A DNA stretch of 64,000 nt from Saccopteryx bilineata (lineage: Eukaryota > Chordata > Mammalia > Chiroptera > Emballonuridae). A program made the translations under genes and the position numbers. Below the pieces are notes generated by a model. The model was not told the DNA's origin. It worked only from the letters and a program-made list of their open reading frames with translations, and ran no database searches. Positions 33,757 to 45,639 of this stretch are shown here, one piece after another. Within the stretch, counting starts at the first letter, position 1; each line of letters opens with the position of its first letter. Location: NCBI RefSeq assembly GCF_036850765.1, contig NC_089494.1, forward strand, positions 229,480,779-229,544,778, in the 5' to 3' direction.

Positions 33757-34277
33757 GAACCAGCGGCTCCTTGCCCTTGTTATTTAACTCCTGCACTTAG
33801 AACACTGACCTTCAATTCCCCTTACAGCCTCTTGCCCCTGGCTGGACCATGCCATGTGCTAGTGGACACAGAATGGGCATAGGAGCCAAGCAGACCTGAA
33901 GGAGTATCTCAGCTCTGCCACTTGTCACAAGTTTTATGTGATGTTGCACAGGTTACTTAAACTCTCTGAGCCCATTTCCTCTCCAGAAATGAGGACAGAT
34001 AATGCCTTGCAGCGTATTAGGAGAATTAAATCAAAATAATGAATATTCAGCACCTCAGAGACAGAATGCATTCAACAATTGGTACCTATGAGGTGGCATC
34101 TGGAGTTGAAAGGAGCAGTGGGCTCAGGAATAAGGCAGACCTTAGTTCAAGTCTGGTTTTCCACTTATTAGCTACATTCCCTTAGAAAAGGAATTTCCAA
34201 TATGAGCCTCTGTTTACTCATATTCAGGAGGTGGTTGATCTCATGAGCTAAGTTAGGTGCAAAAGAGAGGAGCTACA

Positions 34278-34654
34278 GGCCCTGGCCGGCTAGCTCAGAG
34301 GTAGAGTGTTGGCCTGGCGTGTGGAAGTCCTAGGTTCGATTCCTGGTCAGGGCACACAGGAGATGTGCCCATCTGCTTCTCTACCCTTCCTTCTCTCCTT
34401 TCTCTCTGTCCCTCTCTTCCCCTCTTGCAGCCAAGGCTCCATTGGAGCAAAGTTGGCCCAGGCACTGAGGATGGCTCCATGGCCTCTGCCTCAGGCGCTG
34501 GAATGGCTCCGGACAAATCAGAGCAACGGCCCAGACGGGCAGAGCATCGCCCCCTGGTGGGCATGCCTGATGGGTCCTGGTCGGGCACATGCGGGAGTCT
34601 GCCTGTCTGCCTCCCTGCTTCTCACTTCAGAAAAATACAAAAAAGAAAAAAAAA
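34278..34654 (+). mobile_element. SINE type A
   Basis: Head ggccctggccggctagctca, one CCCCCTGGTGGGC module, A-rich tail. Duplication agagaggagctaca / agagagaagctaca at 34264-34277 and 34655-34668. Confidence 0.92.
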
Positions 34655-34762
34655 AGAGAGAAGCTACATAATCATTAGAACTATTATGGTGGTATTATTA
34701 CTATTTGCTCTTAAGCCTTGCCTATGCCTGGTACAAAGTAGCTGCCCAAAGGAATGTGTGTC

Positions 34763-34797
34763 GCACGGGTGGTTCAGTGGTAGAATTCTCACCTGTC
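34763..34797 (+). mobile_element. Retroposed 5' half of tRNA-Gly (tailless)
   Basis: The 35 bases begin gcacgggtggttcagtggta and continue to the anticodon loop of a tRNA-Gly(GCC)-like sequence, then stop. They differ from the tRNA at about three positions. The insert is flanked by a 15-bp duplication, aaaggaatgtgtgtc (34748-34762) and aaaggaatgtttgtc (34798-34812), and has no A tail. This fits insertion of a cleaved tRNA half, not a decayed tRNA gene. Confidence 0.8.
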
Positions 34798-35753
34798 AAA
34801 GGAATGTTTGTCAAATGTATGCACAACTTAAATAACGGAAGAGAATATACTGTCAGACGGTTCCTGTTCCCAAGACATGTCACAACACGTTGCCATCTCT
34901 AACACAGAGCATTGCACAAGATACAATAGTTTTTTTAATAGTGTCACATTACCAAACACATACTCACACAAGATAAAGATTTGAACTAATTATACTGTCT
35001 CCTAATTCAAAGCACAGACCCTCAAACTTCCTTCATTCATAAATCATTGAACTCCTATTATATGTAAAGGCTTGGGCTGGCAGCTCAGGACACAAAACCA
35101 CATTAAAATAAAAATAAAAAGTGTTGCCTGCTGTCCATGAGCTCAGCCACAGGGGAAGGCGGGATAGTGAATGGGAAACATGTTGGGTTAAATAATTACC
35201 TTACAGTTTCTTAAGGGTTTTAGGTGGATGGTCAGCTGTTGAGGAGACAAAACTCACACTGGTGACGGATGAGGTTAGGTAAGAAGTTAGGACATTTCAA
35301 GAGGAGGAAGAGCAGGTAACAAGGCAAGAAACAACAAGGTGTACTACAGGGGAAAATGGAATACAGGCACAGACCACATAACGAAGGACCTGATTGTCAC
35401 ATGGCCCCTGGGCTTCACCCCATCCCTGAAAGATTTAACAAGGCAAGTAAAGGAGCGTGGGTGTGACATGGTCAGATTTGCTTCGCATTTTACGAAAATC
35501 AAGCTGGCAGAAGCAGACCCGACAGGGTTTGGATTAGAGAGCCTGCCCGGCAGGAAGGTAGGCGGTTTGACCCATCTGGCTGAGGGATGCTGAGGGATGC
35601 TGAGATGCCAAGGGCCCCCTAGAAGTCGTTCCCAGCCCCATGTCACATCTGTGTTCACCACTAACACCAGCATTACTTGAGGAAGAAGTTGGAAAGTTTG
35701 GAAACAGGTAAGAGGTATAAGAGGGATGATGCTGTTTTGGAGACAGTCTAGGG

Positions 35754-36284
35754 CAGGGGTCCCCAAACTTTTTACACAGGGGGCCAGTTCACTGTCCCTC
35801 AGACCGTTGGAGGGTCGGACTATAAAAAAAAACTATGAACAAATCCCTATGCACACTGCACATATCTTATTTTAAAGTAAAAAAGCAAAATGGGAACAAA
35901 TACAATATTTAAAACAAAGAACAAGTAAATTTAAATCAACAAACTGACCAGTATTTCAATGGAAACTATGGGCCTGCTTTTGACTAATGAGATGGTCAAT
36001 GTCCGGTTCCATATTTGTCACTGCTAGCCGTAACAAGTGATATGACGCGCTTCCAGAGCCCTGCCGCGTGTCACCGGAAGTAGTACTGTACGTGAGCGAC
36101 ACCGCGCTTTGAGCGCCACCACATACAGTGCTCCTGGAGCACAGGATGCTCCTGGATCCACATCCTGTGCTCCTCTCACTGACCACCAATGAAAGAGGTG
36201 CCCCTTCCAGAAGTGCAGTGGGGGCCGGATAAATGACTTCAGGGGGCCGCATGCGGCCCTCAGGCCGTAGTTTGGGGACCCCTG
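35754..36284. mobile_element. Nonautonomous hAT element, long form (531 bp)
   Basis: Terminal inverted repeats caggggtccccaaact and agtttggggacccctg, flanked by a perfect 8-bp duplication gtctaggg (35746-35753 and 36285-36292). Relative to the copy at 58758 it carries about 200 extra internal bases. There is no complete transposase ORF. Confidence 0.92.
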
Positions 36285-36309
36285 GTCTAGGGGGTCTGCA
36301 GGACCTCAG

Positions 36310-36470
36310 ATGGAAATGTCAGTCATAGCACCTAACAATTATTGAGCACCAACTCTCCGCCAGCCAGGCACTGTGCCAAGAGCTTGAAACACACTGGTTC
36401 ATAGAACCCTCAAAACAACCCTGCAAACTGAATACCACCCATCATCCCAAATCCACCACCAAGGAGAATA
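36310..36470 (+). repeat. MIR fragment
   Basis: taacaattattgagcaccaa, ccaggcactgtgccaagagc and ccctcaaaacaaccctgc follow the MIR pattern. Confidence 0.6.
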
Positions 36471-37328
36471 AAGATCTTAAGAAATTGGAAGAGAGAGTGT
36501 TTGACCTGCACCCATTCCTGCAGCCTCTGACACTGGAGTCAAGCTCTCAACCACGACACATTACCCAGAAGAGCTGGAGAAGCAGTCTGAACCCAAGAGG
36601 AGGGAGGGTTGGAGGAGTGGCTTTGGAAGCAGTCGGCAGGTGGGGAGTGGAAGCCACAGGCACAGAGGAGATCACTAGGAGGAGAGGACAGGCAGAGGGC
36701 TGAGGGCACGTTTGCTAATTCAGAAGTGGGCTAAGGAAGAAGGGCCGGCGAATGAAAAACAACACAAGAGCAGTAAGAAATACGAGGATAGCCAGGAAGA
36801 AAGACAAGGAATCAGGAAGGCAAAGAAGGAGATGGTTCATTCTCTGCCTCACTTGTGCCTCTTTGCTCTCAGCCGATCTTCCGGGATGAAGCTACTGTGT
36901 GCTGGGTGCCAGGGACAGGATGGTGAAGGAGACTGTCTCTTGCCCTTGAGGAATTTATAGTCTAAGATAAGCACATTGAAAAATACAAAACTAGTGACTA
37001 CTTGCTATAATAAAGGTCGGATCAGATTTCAGTAGTGAGGCTAAGAAATTGTAAGAAGCCAAGAAGACTCACGAAAGCCTGCGCCTGAGCTTTGTGGGCT
37101 CCTACCCCATGAAATTCTCATTGTTTCACAGTGGAGCCTGGACATTGAAAAAAAATGTAAAGCTTTCTAGAAGACTTCTCTGTGCAAACAATATTGGAAC
37201 CACAGAGCTAGTGGAAAGTGAGATCAGTTTAGTAACTCTCAACCAGCCCACGTCCAATAAAAATTAAGAGAAAACACAGTATATCACAACTACTAAAGAT
37301 AAGATTTGTAAAAACCTTGCTCCAGTTA

Positions 37329-38200
37329 TCTTTATTATATGTGGCTTAAGTGTCTGTTTGTTGCTGATAGCTTATTGGTTGCTTGCGTAATTGTACTAGC
37401 CAATGGGGTGAAGTTGCCACGGCATTCAAATAGTCCCGCCTTCTGGCATGCCACCTCACAAATTGAGGTTAAAGATTGGAGCAATTATTATGCTGTTAAG
37501 AAATCTTAACACCAGAAGGGGTCTTTGCAATGGTACAAGACTAGAGGTTCTCCAATTGAAAAATAATGTCATAATAGCTAAGTCTTTGACTGGCTCCTCT
37601 AAAGGTGAAATACATGTCATTCCAAGAATTGATTTGGCTCCATCTCAAACAGGGTTGCCGTTTCAATTGAGACATAGACAATTTCCTGTAAAACTTGCCT
37701 TTGCTATGACCATCAATAAGTCTCAGGGCCAAACGCTTAAGCGTGTTGGCATTTTTTTACCTGAGCCTGCATTTGGACACGGTCAACTTTATGTTGCCTG
37801 TTCAAGAGTTCATGAAAGAATGGACGTAAAATTAAAAATAATTGATGGTCCTCTGCAAGGCGAGCTTAAAAATGATGGAAAGATCTACACAAGAAATGTT
37901 GTGTACAAAGAGATCTTTGACATGTGAATTAACATTTTACTATTTAAATCACCTTTATTTATTGAGCTAGCGGTGGCTCTTAAGAAATGTACCGCCAGTG
38001 GTTTCCTTCATTGCACTCTACTTTAAGCAATTAAGCAAGTAGAGGGGGAAACCCCGTGGGGCAGTAAGCAAAGGGGTGTCCTCGCCGCCTGCCCTGGGTA
38101 ATTCAGTTTGAATTAGCAGACACCTTTACACAAATAATTTTAATTACAATTTATAATATCTAGAACAGCGGTCATTTTGTATGACCGCCGGGCTTTCTAG
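37329..38200 (+). mobile_element. Helitron (Helibat-like), internally deleted
   Basis: The right end has an 8-bp perfect hairpin GCGGTCAT-TTTGT-ATGACCGC followed by CTAG at 38197-38200 and a host T, the classic Helitron terminus. The left end is placed at TC (37329-37330), preceded by host A; this end is less certain. No target duplication or inverted repeats are expected or seen. Between them lies an open reading frame for the helicase C-terminus. Helitrons are known to have invaded bats and are rare in other mammals. Confidence 0.85.
37448..37927 (+). CDS. C-terminal part of Helitron PIF1-like helicase
   Basis: A 159-residue frame, uninterrupted to its natural stop. It begins MPPHKLRLKIGAIIMLLRNL, with RGLCNGTRL, then the late helicase motifs FAMTINKSQGQTLKRVG and HGQLYVACSRV. 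These are the last motifs of the PIF1-family helicase fused to the Rep nuclease in autonomous Helitrons. The HUH nuclease domain and the ATP-binding motifs are missing, so the fragment cannot act as a helicase. It is a remnant carried inside a nonautonomous element. The open frame suggests youth rather than use, but selection cannot be excluded. Confidence 0.88.
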   Translation: MPPHKLRLKIGAIIMLLRNLNTRRGLCNGTRLEVLQLKNNVIIAKSLTGSSKGEIHVIPRIDLAPSQTGLPFQLRHRQFPVKLAFAMTINKSQGQTLKRVGIFLPEPAFGHGQLYVACSRVHERMDVKLKIIDGPLQGELKNDGKIYTRNVVYKEIFDM

Positions 38201-40813
38201 TATAAGCATAAAGGTGCACAGGTGCTATGTTGTGAAGTAAAGTGCATTGATTTCTGTGGGTAGTTTTTAAAACTTTGCCCTGTGTTGAAAATCACTGGTC
38301 TGGGCCATTAGGAGCCACACACACACAAAAAAAAACCCTCAACCAGTGCTTTTGAAGTCAGATTGGAGGTGTACACAGAGGAAGCCAAGGAAATCAATAG
38401 GCATCGGCCATGTCCTAGGTGTGGAACTTCAACAAGTAACCTCACGCTTACTCCTGTGGCTTCATTCAGATGGAAAGCTAGAGGTAACAGGAGTAGAATA
38501 TTCAGGAATATAACCACTAGGACTCTTAACATGAAGAAAACATGGTCTTTTAAATCTACCAACCCCTGTGCAACAGTGGTGGGCCGCCCATCCCCTTTTT
38601 GTAACCGTAATGGCTTCTGTGAGGGCTGTAAAGAGAGTGTGAGCCCAGTTAGGGGCAGAGTTCTCTGGACAGCATGAGGCCACTGTACCAAGCCTTCAGC
38701 CTGGGCTGCAGACGTTTTGGCAAACAAGTTCTCCTGAGATCTGCACTAGGCATACCCAAGAACCTGGTTTTCCCACACATTCAGGAAATGATGGGAACTT
38801 CAACTAGAACAATAGCCACTAGAAGGGGAAAGTGGGAGGTATCTGACACATATTTAAGGAGTGGAGTCCTCAAGGCTCGACGTGTCCATTTGTGAGGTGA
38901 GATGGGAGGGAAGGGCCCAGGTTTCTGACCTGGGTGGCAGGGGAGATTGTGATGCCAGTGCCCAACCAGAGGCCACAGGTAGCCAGCCAGAAAGGCGGGA
39001 CAGGGGTAACTGGTCCCGTGAGGATTGTATTCATTGGGGGATGTGCAGCTTCCAAGCTGTCTGGAAGACAGGGGACAGGTCAGGGGCACTGGAGAAAGGC
39101 CCACACTAGAGAAAGATTGAGAATCACTAGCATCTGCGAAGCAGCTAACGGCATACAATTTGATAAGGTGTGTCAACTGCTGCAGAGAAATCAAGGAACT
39201 AGGACTAGGGAAAAAGAGATTGGACTCGTCTGACCACCAGGTGGCTTCTAGTGACTGTTATGAGCAAGCTGTTGTAGCAGAATGAAAGGGGCGGGGGGTC
39301 CCTGGTGTCCTTCCAGATTGTTCCAAGTTGAGGAAGCAAAGGCAATGAGGACAGAAGGATAGTACTCTCTGAAGATGTTTCATAGTATGGGGAAGGAGAG
39401 CGACAGGACAGTAGCTTTGTTCCCATCCCTTCGGTGTCTCCACGCTCTGGCCCAAGCAAAGCTCCTGGTCTATTGAACCAAAATGTTGCCCCATTGCCAA
39501 GGTCCTTCCTAAAAGTCTGCACACAATGTATCCAGCCTTCCTTCCCTCCAGTGACTCTCTTCACTCCGGTCACACCAACCCTTTGATCCCTTTCACTTCC
39601 TCCTGAGCAGCCTCGACCTTAAAGCATCTCCCCCAGGAGGACCCGATCACCCACGCCTCGCTACCAGTGGTTCTCTCCTGTCTGCTATTCTATTACTAAC
39701 CTTGCCTCATGTCCACAACATGAAAAAGAGCGAAAATTTCCCATCACTAAATTAATACTAACTATTTGTAATCAACTTGTAAACTTTTGTTTGGAAAGCT
39801 ATTTAAATCCATCAGTTTCAGTACAAATAACAGTTATTTTCTAAGAAACGTCAGTCACACACACAGAACATGCTTCACCTATATGAATTAAATAGTACAA
39901 AAGGATTCATCACAACATTCCTTTATAATATGAATGCTATTACATTAAACGGTTTATCTGACGTTTTTATTTTTTTAAATTTATTTTATATACAATAAGA
40001 ATACCATTTCAAAATGCCAGTTAGAGGATTTTTGGATAAGGAAGGAGAAGAGACGATTATCAGTGTACAGAGACTAGTCTGGGGGCAGGGGGCAGCCTTT
40101 TGCAGGTTCCTGCATCAAGGAGATTCACACATGGAAAACAAAAGCCCCCCATCCGCCTTCTCTGACTCCCACTGTCCAGAGTACATATGCTGGGATTGGG
40201 TGGGGACGGCGGCAGGAAACGGGCACTGCAAGTAAGTGGAATTTCCTTATGCCTTCCCTCCTCTGCAGGAGATAAGAGAATGGACTTGACCAGCAAAAGA
40301 CGGGGTTTCAAATCCAAGTTCCACCCTTTCTAGCGGACTGACCTTGGGCAGGCAAGCTGCCCTCTTAAGGTTTGGTTTTCTCATCTGTAAAATGTAGAAA
40401 ATAAAACCTACTATTTCATAGGTTCTTACAAGGTTGAAAGGCAATAATACATCAAGAGTCCTTTGAAAGCATTCAAGGGTTCTTTATACGCTGGTTATAA
40501 CAGGCTACAAACACTCCCCTAGGGAAGTGGCAGTCCCTTACTAGTCAGTCCTTCAGGTAGCTCTGTTCCCAAAAATAACCCTTTATTCTTCATCATGGCT
40601 GGTTTTGCACATCACCACTACTTCGAAAACACAGTTTTAAAACCAAAATACTGAACTTTAGGTCTAAGAAAATGTAGGGTTATATATACCCCAACAATTT
40701 AACGAAAGCTTACAGGTAGGCTTCTCCCTTAGATCTTAGTTAAATTCCTATTGGAGTTCTTTCATTATTTATTCTTCTCAAGTATTAATCTTTACATTAA
40801 CAAGTTTGTCCTA

Positions 40814-41028
40814 GCCTGACCTGTGGTGGCGCAATGGGTATAGCGTTGACCTGGAACGCTGAGGTCGCCGGTTCAAAACCTCGAGCTTGCCTAGTCAAGG
40901 CACATATGGGAGTTGATGCTTTCTGCTCCTCCCCCTTTCTCTCTCTCTGTCTCTCTTTCTCTGTGTCTCTTCTCTCTAAAATGAATAAATAAAATCTTTA
41001 AAAAAACTGCATGATTAAAAAATAAAAA
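40814..41028 (+). mobile_element. SINE type B
   Basis: gcctgacctgtggtggcgca head, CT-rich body, A-rich tail. Duplication aacaagtttgtccta at 40799-40813 and 41029-41043. Confidence 0.92.
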
Positions 41029-41104
41029 AACAAGTTTGTCCTAAATGAAAATAAGTCAAATTAAGAAGTTGATAGTCCGTCTGTAAAAAATAAAATAATC
41101 TGAA

Positions 41105-41281
41105 GCCCTGGCCGGATAGCTCGGCTGGTTGGAGCACTGGCCTGGAGTGTGGAGGTTGCTGGTTCGATTCCCCAGTCAGGGCACATACAGGAGCAGCTCC
41201 ATGTTCCTGTCGTTCTCTCCCTGCCTCTCTCCAAAACAAAACAAAACAAAAAACAAGCACAAATAAAATGTAAAAATAAAC
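41105..41281 (+). mobile_element. SINE type C (short, different tRNA head)
   Basis: gccctggccggatagctcgg head with A box TAGCTCGGCTGGTTGGAGCA and B box GGTTCGATTCC. The body is only about 80 bp and ends in an AACAAAA repeat. This is the only copy of its kind in the window. Confidence 0.85.
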
Positions 41282-41819
41282 TGATCTGCCCTAATCACTT
41301 TTCAGTATCTTTCCTAGCCATGAATTCATCGTTAGTAACTATGGCAGAAACGAAAGCAGCAACCACATTCATGTGCTCCCCATTGCTCAGGCTCCCTCAC
41401 AATTAGATTGGAGCCACATAACTAATTCTGGCTGAGGGATGATGAGCAGAAGTGATGTGTCTAATGTAAAACAGTGCAAGCTCGTTGCTCTCTCCCCCCC
41501 TGTGGATGCTCGGGGTTCTGTAACGAGAGGGCTGCTGCCCCAGATGGAGGGCCCCAAAAGCTGAGCCAATGATGGAGAGAGCTGCCACCAGACTTGGCAT
41601 GGATAAGACAGAAGTCCCTGTATGTTATGACACTAAAATCTGGGGATTTTATTCATTCCTGCAGCACAGTCTACCTAATAAAGAGATGAAGCTTCTGAAG
41701 GGAAGAAAAATGTTCTCTGTAGATTTACTAATTAGAGTGAATCGTCAAGAATGGAGAAGTATTGTTGACTATAGGAGAGGAGTGAAAACAGGCAGGGAGT
41801 CTGTTTGAAGACACCATAG

Positions 41820-41905
41820 CAACTACAAATGAACTCTGCACTAAGAATCCGGCATATTTTGGCAACTACAAATGAACTCTGTACTAAGAATCCGGCATAT
41901 TTTGG
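41820..41905. repeat. 43-bp tandem duplication
   Basis: Two copies of caactacaaatgaactctg through ggcatattttgg, with one base different. Confidence 0.9.
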
Positions 41906-42113
41906 CAGAAAGGCAGCCTCTAGTTCAACCGCAAGATTATTCTAAAGTAAACAGAGTAGATACCTCCTTAAGAGCTTCTCTTTACGTGCTGATATTTAAT
42001 ATGCTGTTTTCACTTGTTAGTGAATATTTCTATAACACAAGAGGAGAGTAATGCCAGAGGAAGCATTACCCAGCCTGCCTTGCCATCCTCACTCATTTAT
42101 CAAATATTCAAAA

Positions 42114-42451
42114 GTTGGTCTTGGCTGGTTGGGTTAGTGGATAGAGCATCAGCCCAGCATACGGACGTCCCAGTTCAATTCCCAGTCAGGGCACACAGGA
42201 GAAGTGACCATATGCTTCTCTTCCCCCTCCCCTTCCCCCTTCTCTCCCTCTTCTCCTCCCACAGCCTGTGGCTTAAATGATTCCAGCGTTGACCCCAGGC
42301 ACTGAGGATGGCTTGGTTGGTTTGAGCCCATCAGCCTTAGGCACTAAAAAGAGCTTGGTTGATTTAAGAATCGGCCCGGGAAGGGGGTTGTAGGGTGGCA
42401 TATGTGGGAGTCTGTCTCACTATCTCTCCTCTTCTCATTTAAAATATATAT
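42114..42451 (+). mobile_element. SINE type A (older variant)
   Basis: ggtcttggctggttgggtta head, truncated GC-rich body lacking the CTGGTGG module. Duplication atattcaaaa at 42104-42113 and 42452-42461. Confidence 0.88.
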
Positions 42452-42929
42452 ATATTCAAAAATCTCCAGATTATAATGTCCTGGGGTCTATTATTTTACT
42501 TTATGAAATGTAATCCTATCTTATCTTAGGGGTGGGGTTATCAAAGATGTACTAAAGTCTTACTAATTGCTACTATAATTACATAGAACACATTTCAAAA
42601 AGTAATATCTCAGAGCATATGACCAAAATTAACTCTCTAGTCCACAGGCCTGAGTGGAAATAAAAGCATCTCAGAGAGAGGAGAGTTTCAGCTTAGAGTT
42701 GATCTTCCAGGTACTGCTAACATTGTCTGGAGGCTAATATCTCTTCTCATCTTAACATCTTTATGGAGTAATGAGGTGGTTGTTTGACCCTTTTACAGAG
42801 CTGACCAATAACACCATAGGGATGTTGCATAATACATTAGAGGTACTGGGGACAGCATCCTCTTACCAGAACCTGAAGGACCATTCTCAGAGTCCTCAAC
42901 CCATTTACTAAGTGTGCCAGCATAGTTTA

Positions 42930-43400
42930 CAAGAGGCTGGTTCATATTATCTCTTGCCTAATATATATCCCAGCCCTGTCCGTCCTCCCCAGAATTTCCA
43001 ATGTCCCCATCATGCAACAGCTAGAGCAACCTTTCCAAAACACAATCCAAACATGTCTCCTCCCTGCATAATGCTTTCAGTGTCTCCCCAGTGCCCTCCG
43101 GATCAAGTCCAAACTCCTTACGACACCACCTAAGGCCTTCCACCCTCTCACCCCACAACGTGAACTCCTCAGCCTCATCTCACTTCCCCTCCCTGCCTTG
43201 AACTATATTATTCACAGCCCCCTCTCCAACACCAGCCTCTGCACATCTCCCTGTCTGCACAGGCCGTTCCTCTGTCCTTCACTCTCTTCTCCAGAAGCCC
43301 GTCATTAAGAAGCACTTGACATTTCTATTCCCAGCACCTAGCAGAGACAGGTACATCATAAGCTTTGAAAAAATATTTGTTGAATGAATAAATCAACAAA
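42930..43400 (+). repeat. L2 element fragment
   Basis: tcaagtccaaactccttacg, taaggccttccaccctctca, cctcatctcacttcccctcc and ccagcacctagcagagacag appear in the order of the L2 3' region. Confidence 0.7.
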
Positions 43401-44373
43401 TGTGCACCACACAAAGTGTAAATATAGAGTGTCTCGCCCAAACCTTTACATATAAGAGACGCTAAAGAATTATTTGTTGAATGAACTATTAAAATTATAA
43501 TTGGCCCGGTTCTTGGTTAAACAAGAAGGGATTCTCTGTGGCTCTTTCGCCAACATTCTCAATAACTACAAAGGAATAAAACAATTCTGAGTGTTATGTG
43601 TTCGCATCAAGCTGTCCCTAAACATTTAGTGGAATCCAAGTTTGAAGGCTAAGTAATGCAATGATCCAGTATCTCTTTAATAACTAAAAGAAAATAAGTC
43701 GGCAATGTTTACCATTGTTCTTGTGATTTGTTTCAATAGCCATCATACTGGACAGTACAGATATAGAACATGTTGGTCATCATAGAAAGTTTTACTGGGC
43801 AGCTTTGCTCTAGAAAGACAAGAAGGCCCGTATTGCTAGGGTGGATAGAGCAAGGGTGAAAGTAATAGATGAGGTCACAGAGTTTGAAGGAACACAGTTG
43901 TGTAGGAGCTTGATAGATATTGAAAAAAGTTGGGCTCTTCTTCCTAGTGAGATAGGAAATCTGAAGGGTTTTGCCAAAGAAGTAACTTGATCACACTTGA
44001 CATTTAGAAGAATCACTTTAGACTTTTATTTGTGTAATAATCCAGATGAAATACTGATCGAAGGTGGACAAGGGTGGTAGCAGTGGGGGTGGAGAAAAGT
44101 ACTCAGGTTCTCTGTGAAGTTAGAAGCTGGTACCAACAGATTATGCTGACGAAAAGGATGTGGAATGTGTCGTGATGAAGATGAGGTCCGTGTTTGGGGC
44201 ACAGGAGAGGCTAAGGTCGGTTTTAGACTAATTTAACTTTGAGACGACAACAGCATAACTGAAAACGATCAATGGTCAATCGGAGAAGCGGTACCTCAGA
44301 TAAGAACAGAACCTGAATGCAGATATGAGATTCATCAGCAAACATACAAGGGATGAAGCAAGAATGGAGGTTG

Positions 44374-44400
44374 GCATTAAATTTAATTAAAAAAAAAAAA
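44374..44400 (+). mobile_element. Ultra-short L1 insertion
   Basis: Only gcattaaatttaatt, which matches the 3' terminus of the L1 at 14709-14723, plus an A tail. It is bracketed by a perfect 14-bp duplication aagaatggaggttg (44360-44373 and 44401-44414). Confidence 0.85.
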
Positions 44401-44873
44401 AAGAATGGAGGTTGAAGAGTTCTAAAATCTGGCCCTTGAAGAACAGCCGCGAGAGGAAAGTGGGTAAGACAAGGAAACAAAAAAGCAAATTATTAGAGCC
44501 TTAGAAGAATGGGTGTGTCAACAGTCAAACGTAACAGAAATGTCAGAGTTGAAAAGAAATGATGGTGCCCAGGAAATGAACACATAACTTGGAAAGGCAT
44601 GGCTCTCTGAGAATGCAGTCTCTATTATGTGTGGGGATAAGGGGTGGGAGGCAGAAAGCAGAGGGTCAAATCCCAGGAGAGAAGCTAGGCTGGGTCAGTT
44701 TCAGTGAGAACGGAGGTATGGGATGAACTACTGTTAATGAAAACGAAAATACAGTTAATTTTGACATTTCTCGTACTTACAGGTAGTGTCTAAAATAATC
44801 ATTTAATTTGACCCAGCCTCCTGACAAACTTAATATACTTTCTAACATTCAGAGCTTATTCAGGCCACAAGGC

Positions 44874-44904
<31 letters not shown>

Positions 44905-45413
44905 AGAGGTCGTTTTAAGAAGGGTAAATACCTGTATTAAGATTTGTTATTCTCAATCTTCTGAGACTAGGTAGCAAGTAGGCACTCGCGTTCTATTTGC
45001 TATTAAGAGTAGAACTATCTTATTTAAGACGGACAGACCAAATGTAAAAGCAAATTCAGCACTGGATTTTTAACTTGCGGGAGGGGGAATAAGGGGGAGG
45101 GGTAATGGGCGCCTGTGCAGGAATGGGATTAAAAAGTCTTGAGCGCTCTGGGTTTGATAACAGATATTGTCCTCTTACAAATGCCCAGGCAACAAGCCTT
45201 CGGAAATCTGCCTTGGTGTTGAAACTGTGCCAAATGCCACGCTGACCAGCACACCAGTGAAACCCGCAACGTTGGCAAGTGACCGTCTCACTCACTTCTG
45301 GGTAAAACAACTGGATGTGTTTAAAAATCTATTCTGATACAACCCCTGGGTATCTTCATAGTGTGAGACTTGCGGAGAAGCAAGAGAAAGAGTGTAGTAA
45401 AAAATAATTCGAG

Positions 45414-45628
45414 GCCTGACCTGTGGTGGCGCAGTGGATAAAGTGTCGACCTGGAAATGCTGAGGTCGCCGGTTCGAAACCCTGGGCTTGCCTGGTCAAG
45501 GCACATAGTGGAGTTGATGCTTCCAGCTCCTCCCCCCCTTCTCTCTGTCTCTCCTCTCTCTCTCTCCCTCTGTCTTTCCCTCTCCTCTCCAAAAATGAAT
45601 AAAAAAATAAAAATAAAATAAAAAAAAT
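45414..45628 (+). mobile_element. SINE type B, first insertion at a reused site
   Basis: gcctgacctgtggtggcgca head and AAAAT-rich tail. It has aataattcgag on both sides, the right copy being shared with the next SINE. Confidence 0.92.
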
Positions 45629-45639
45629 AATAATTCGAG

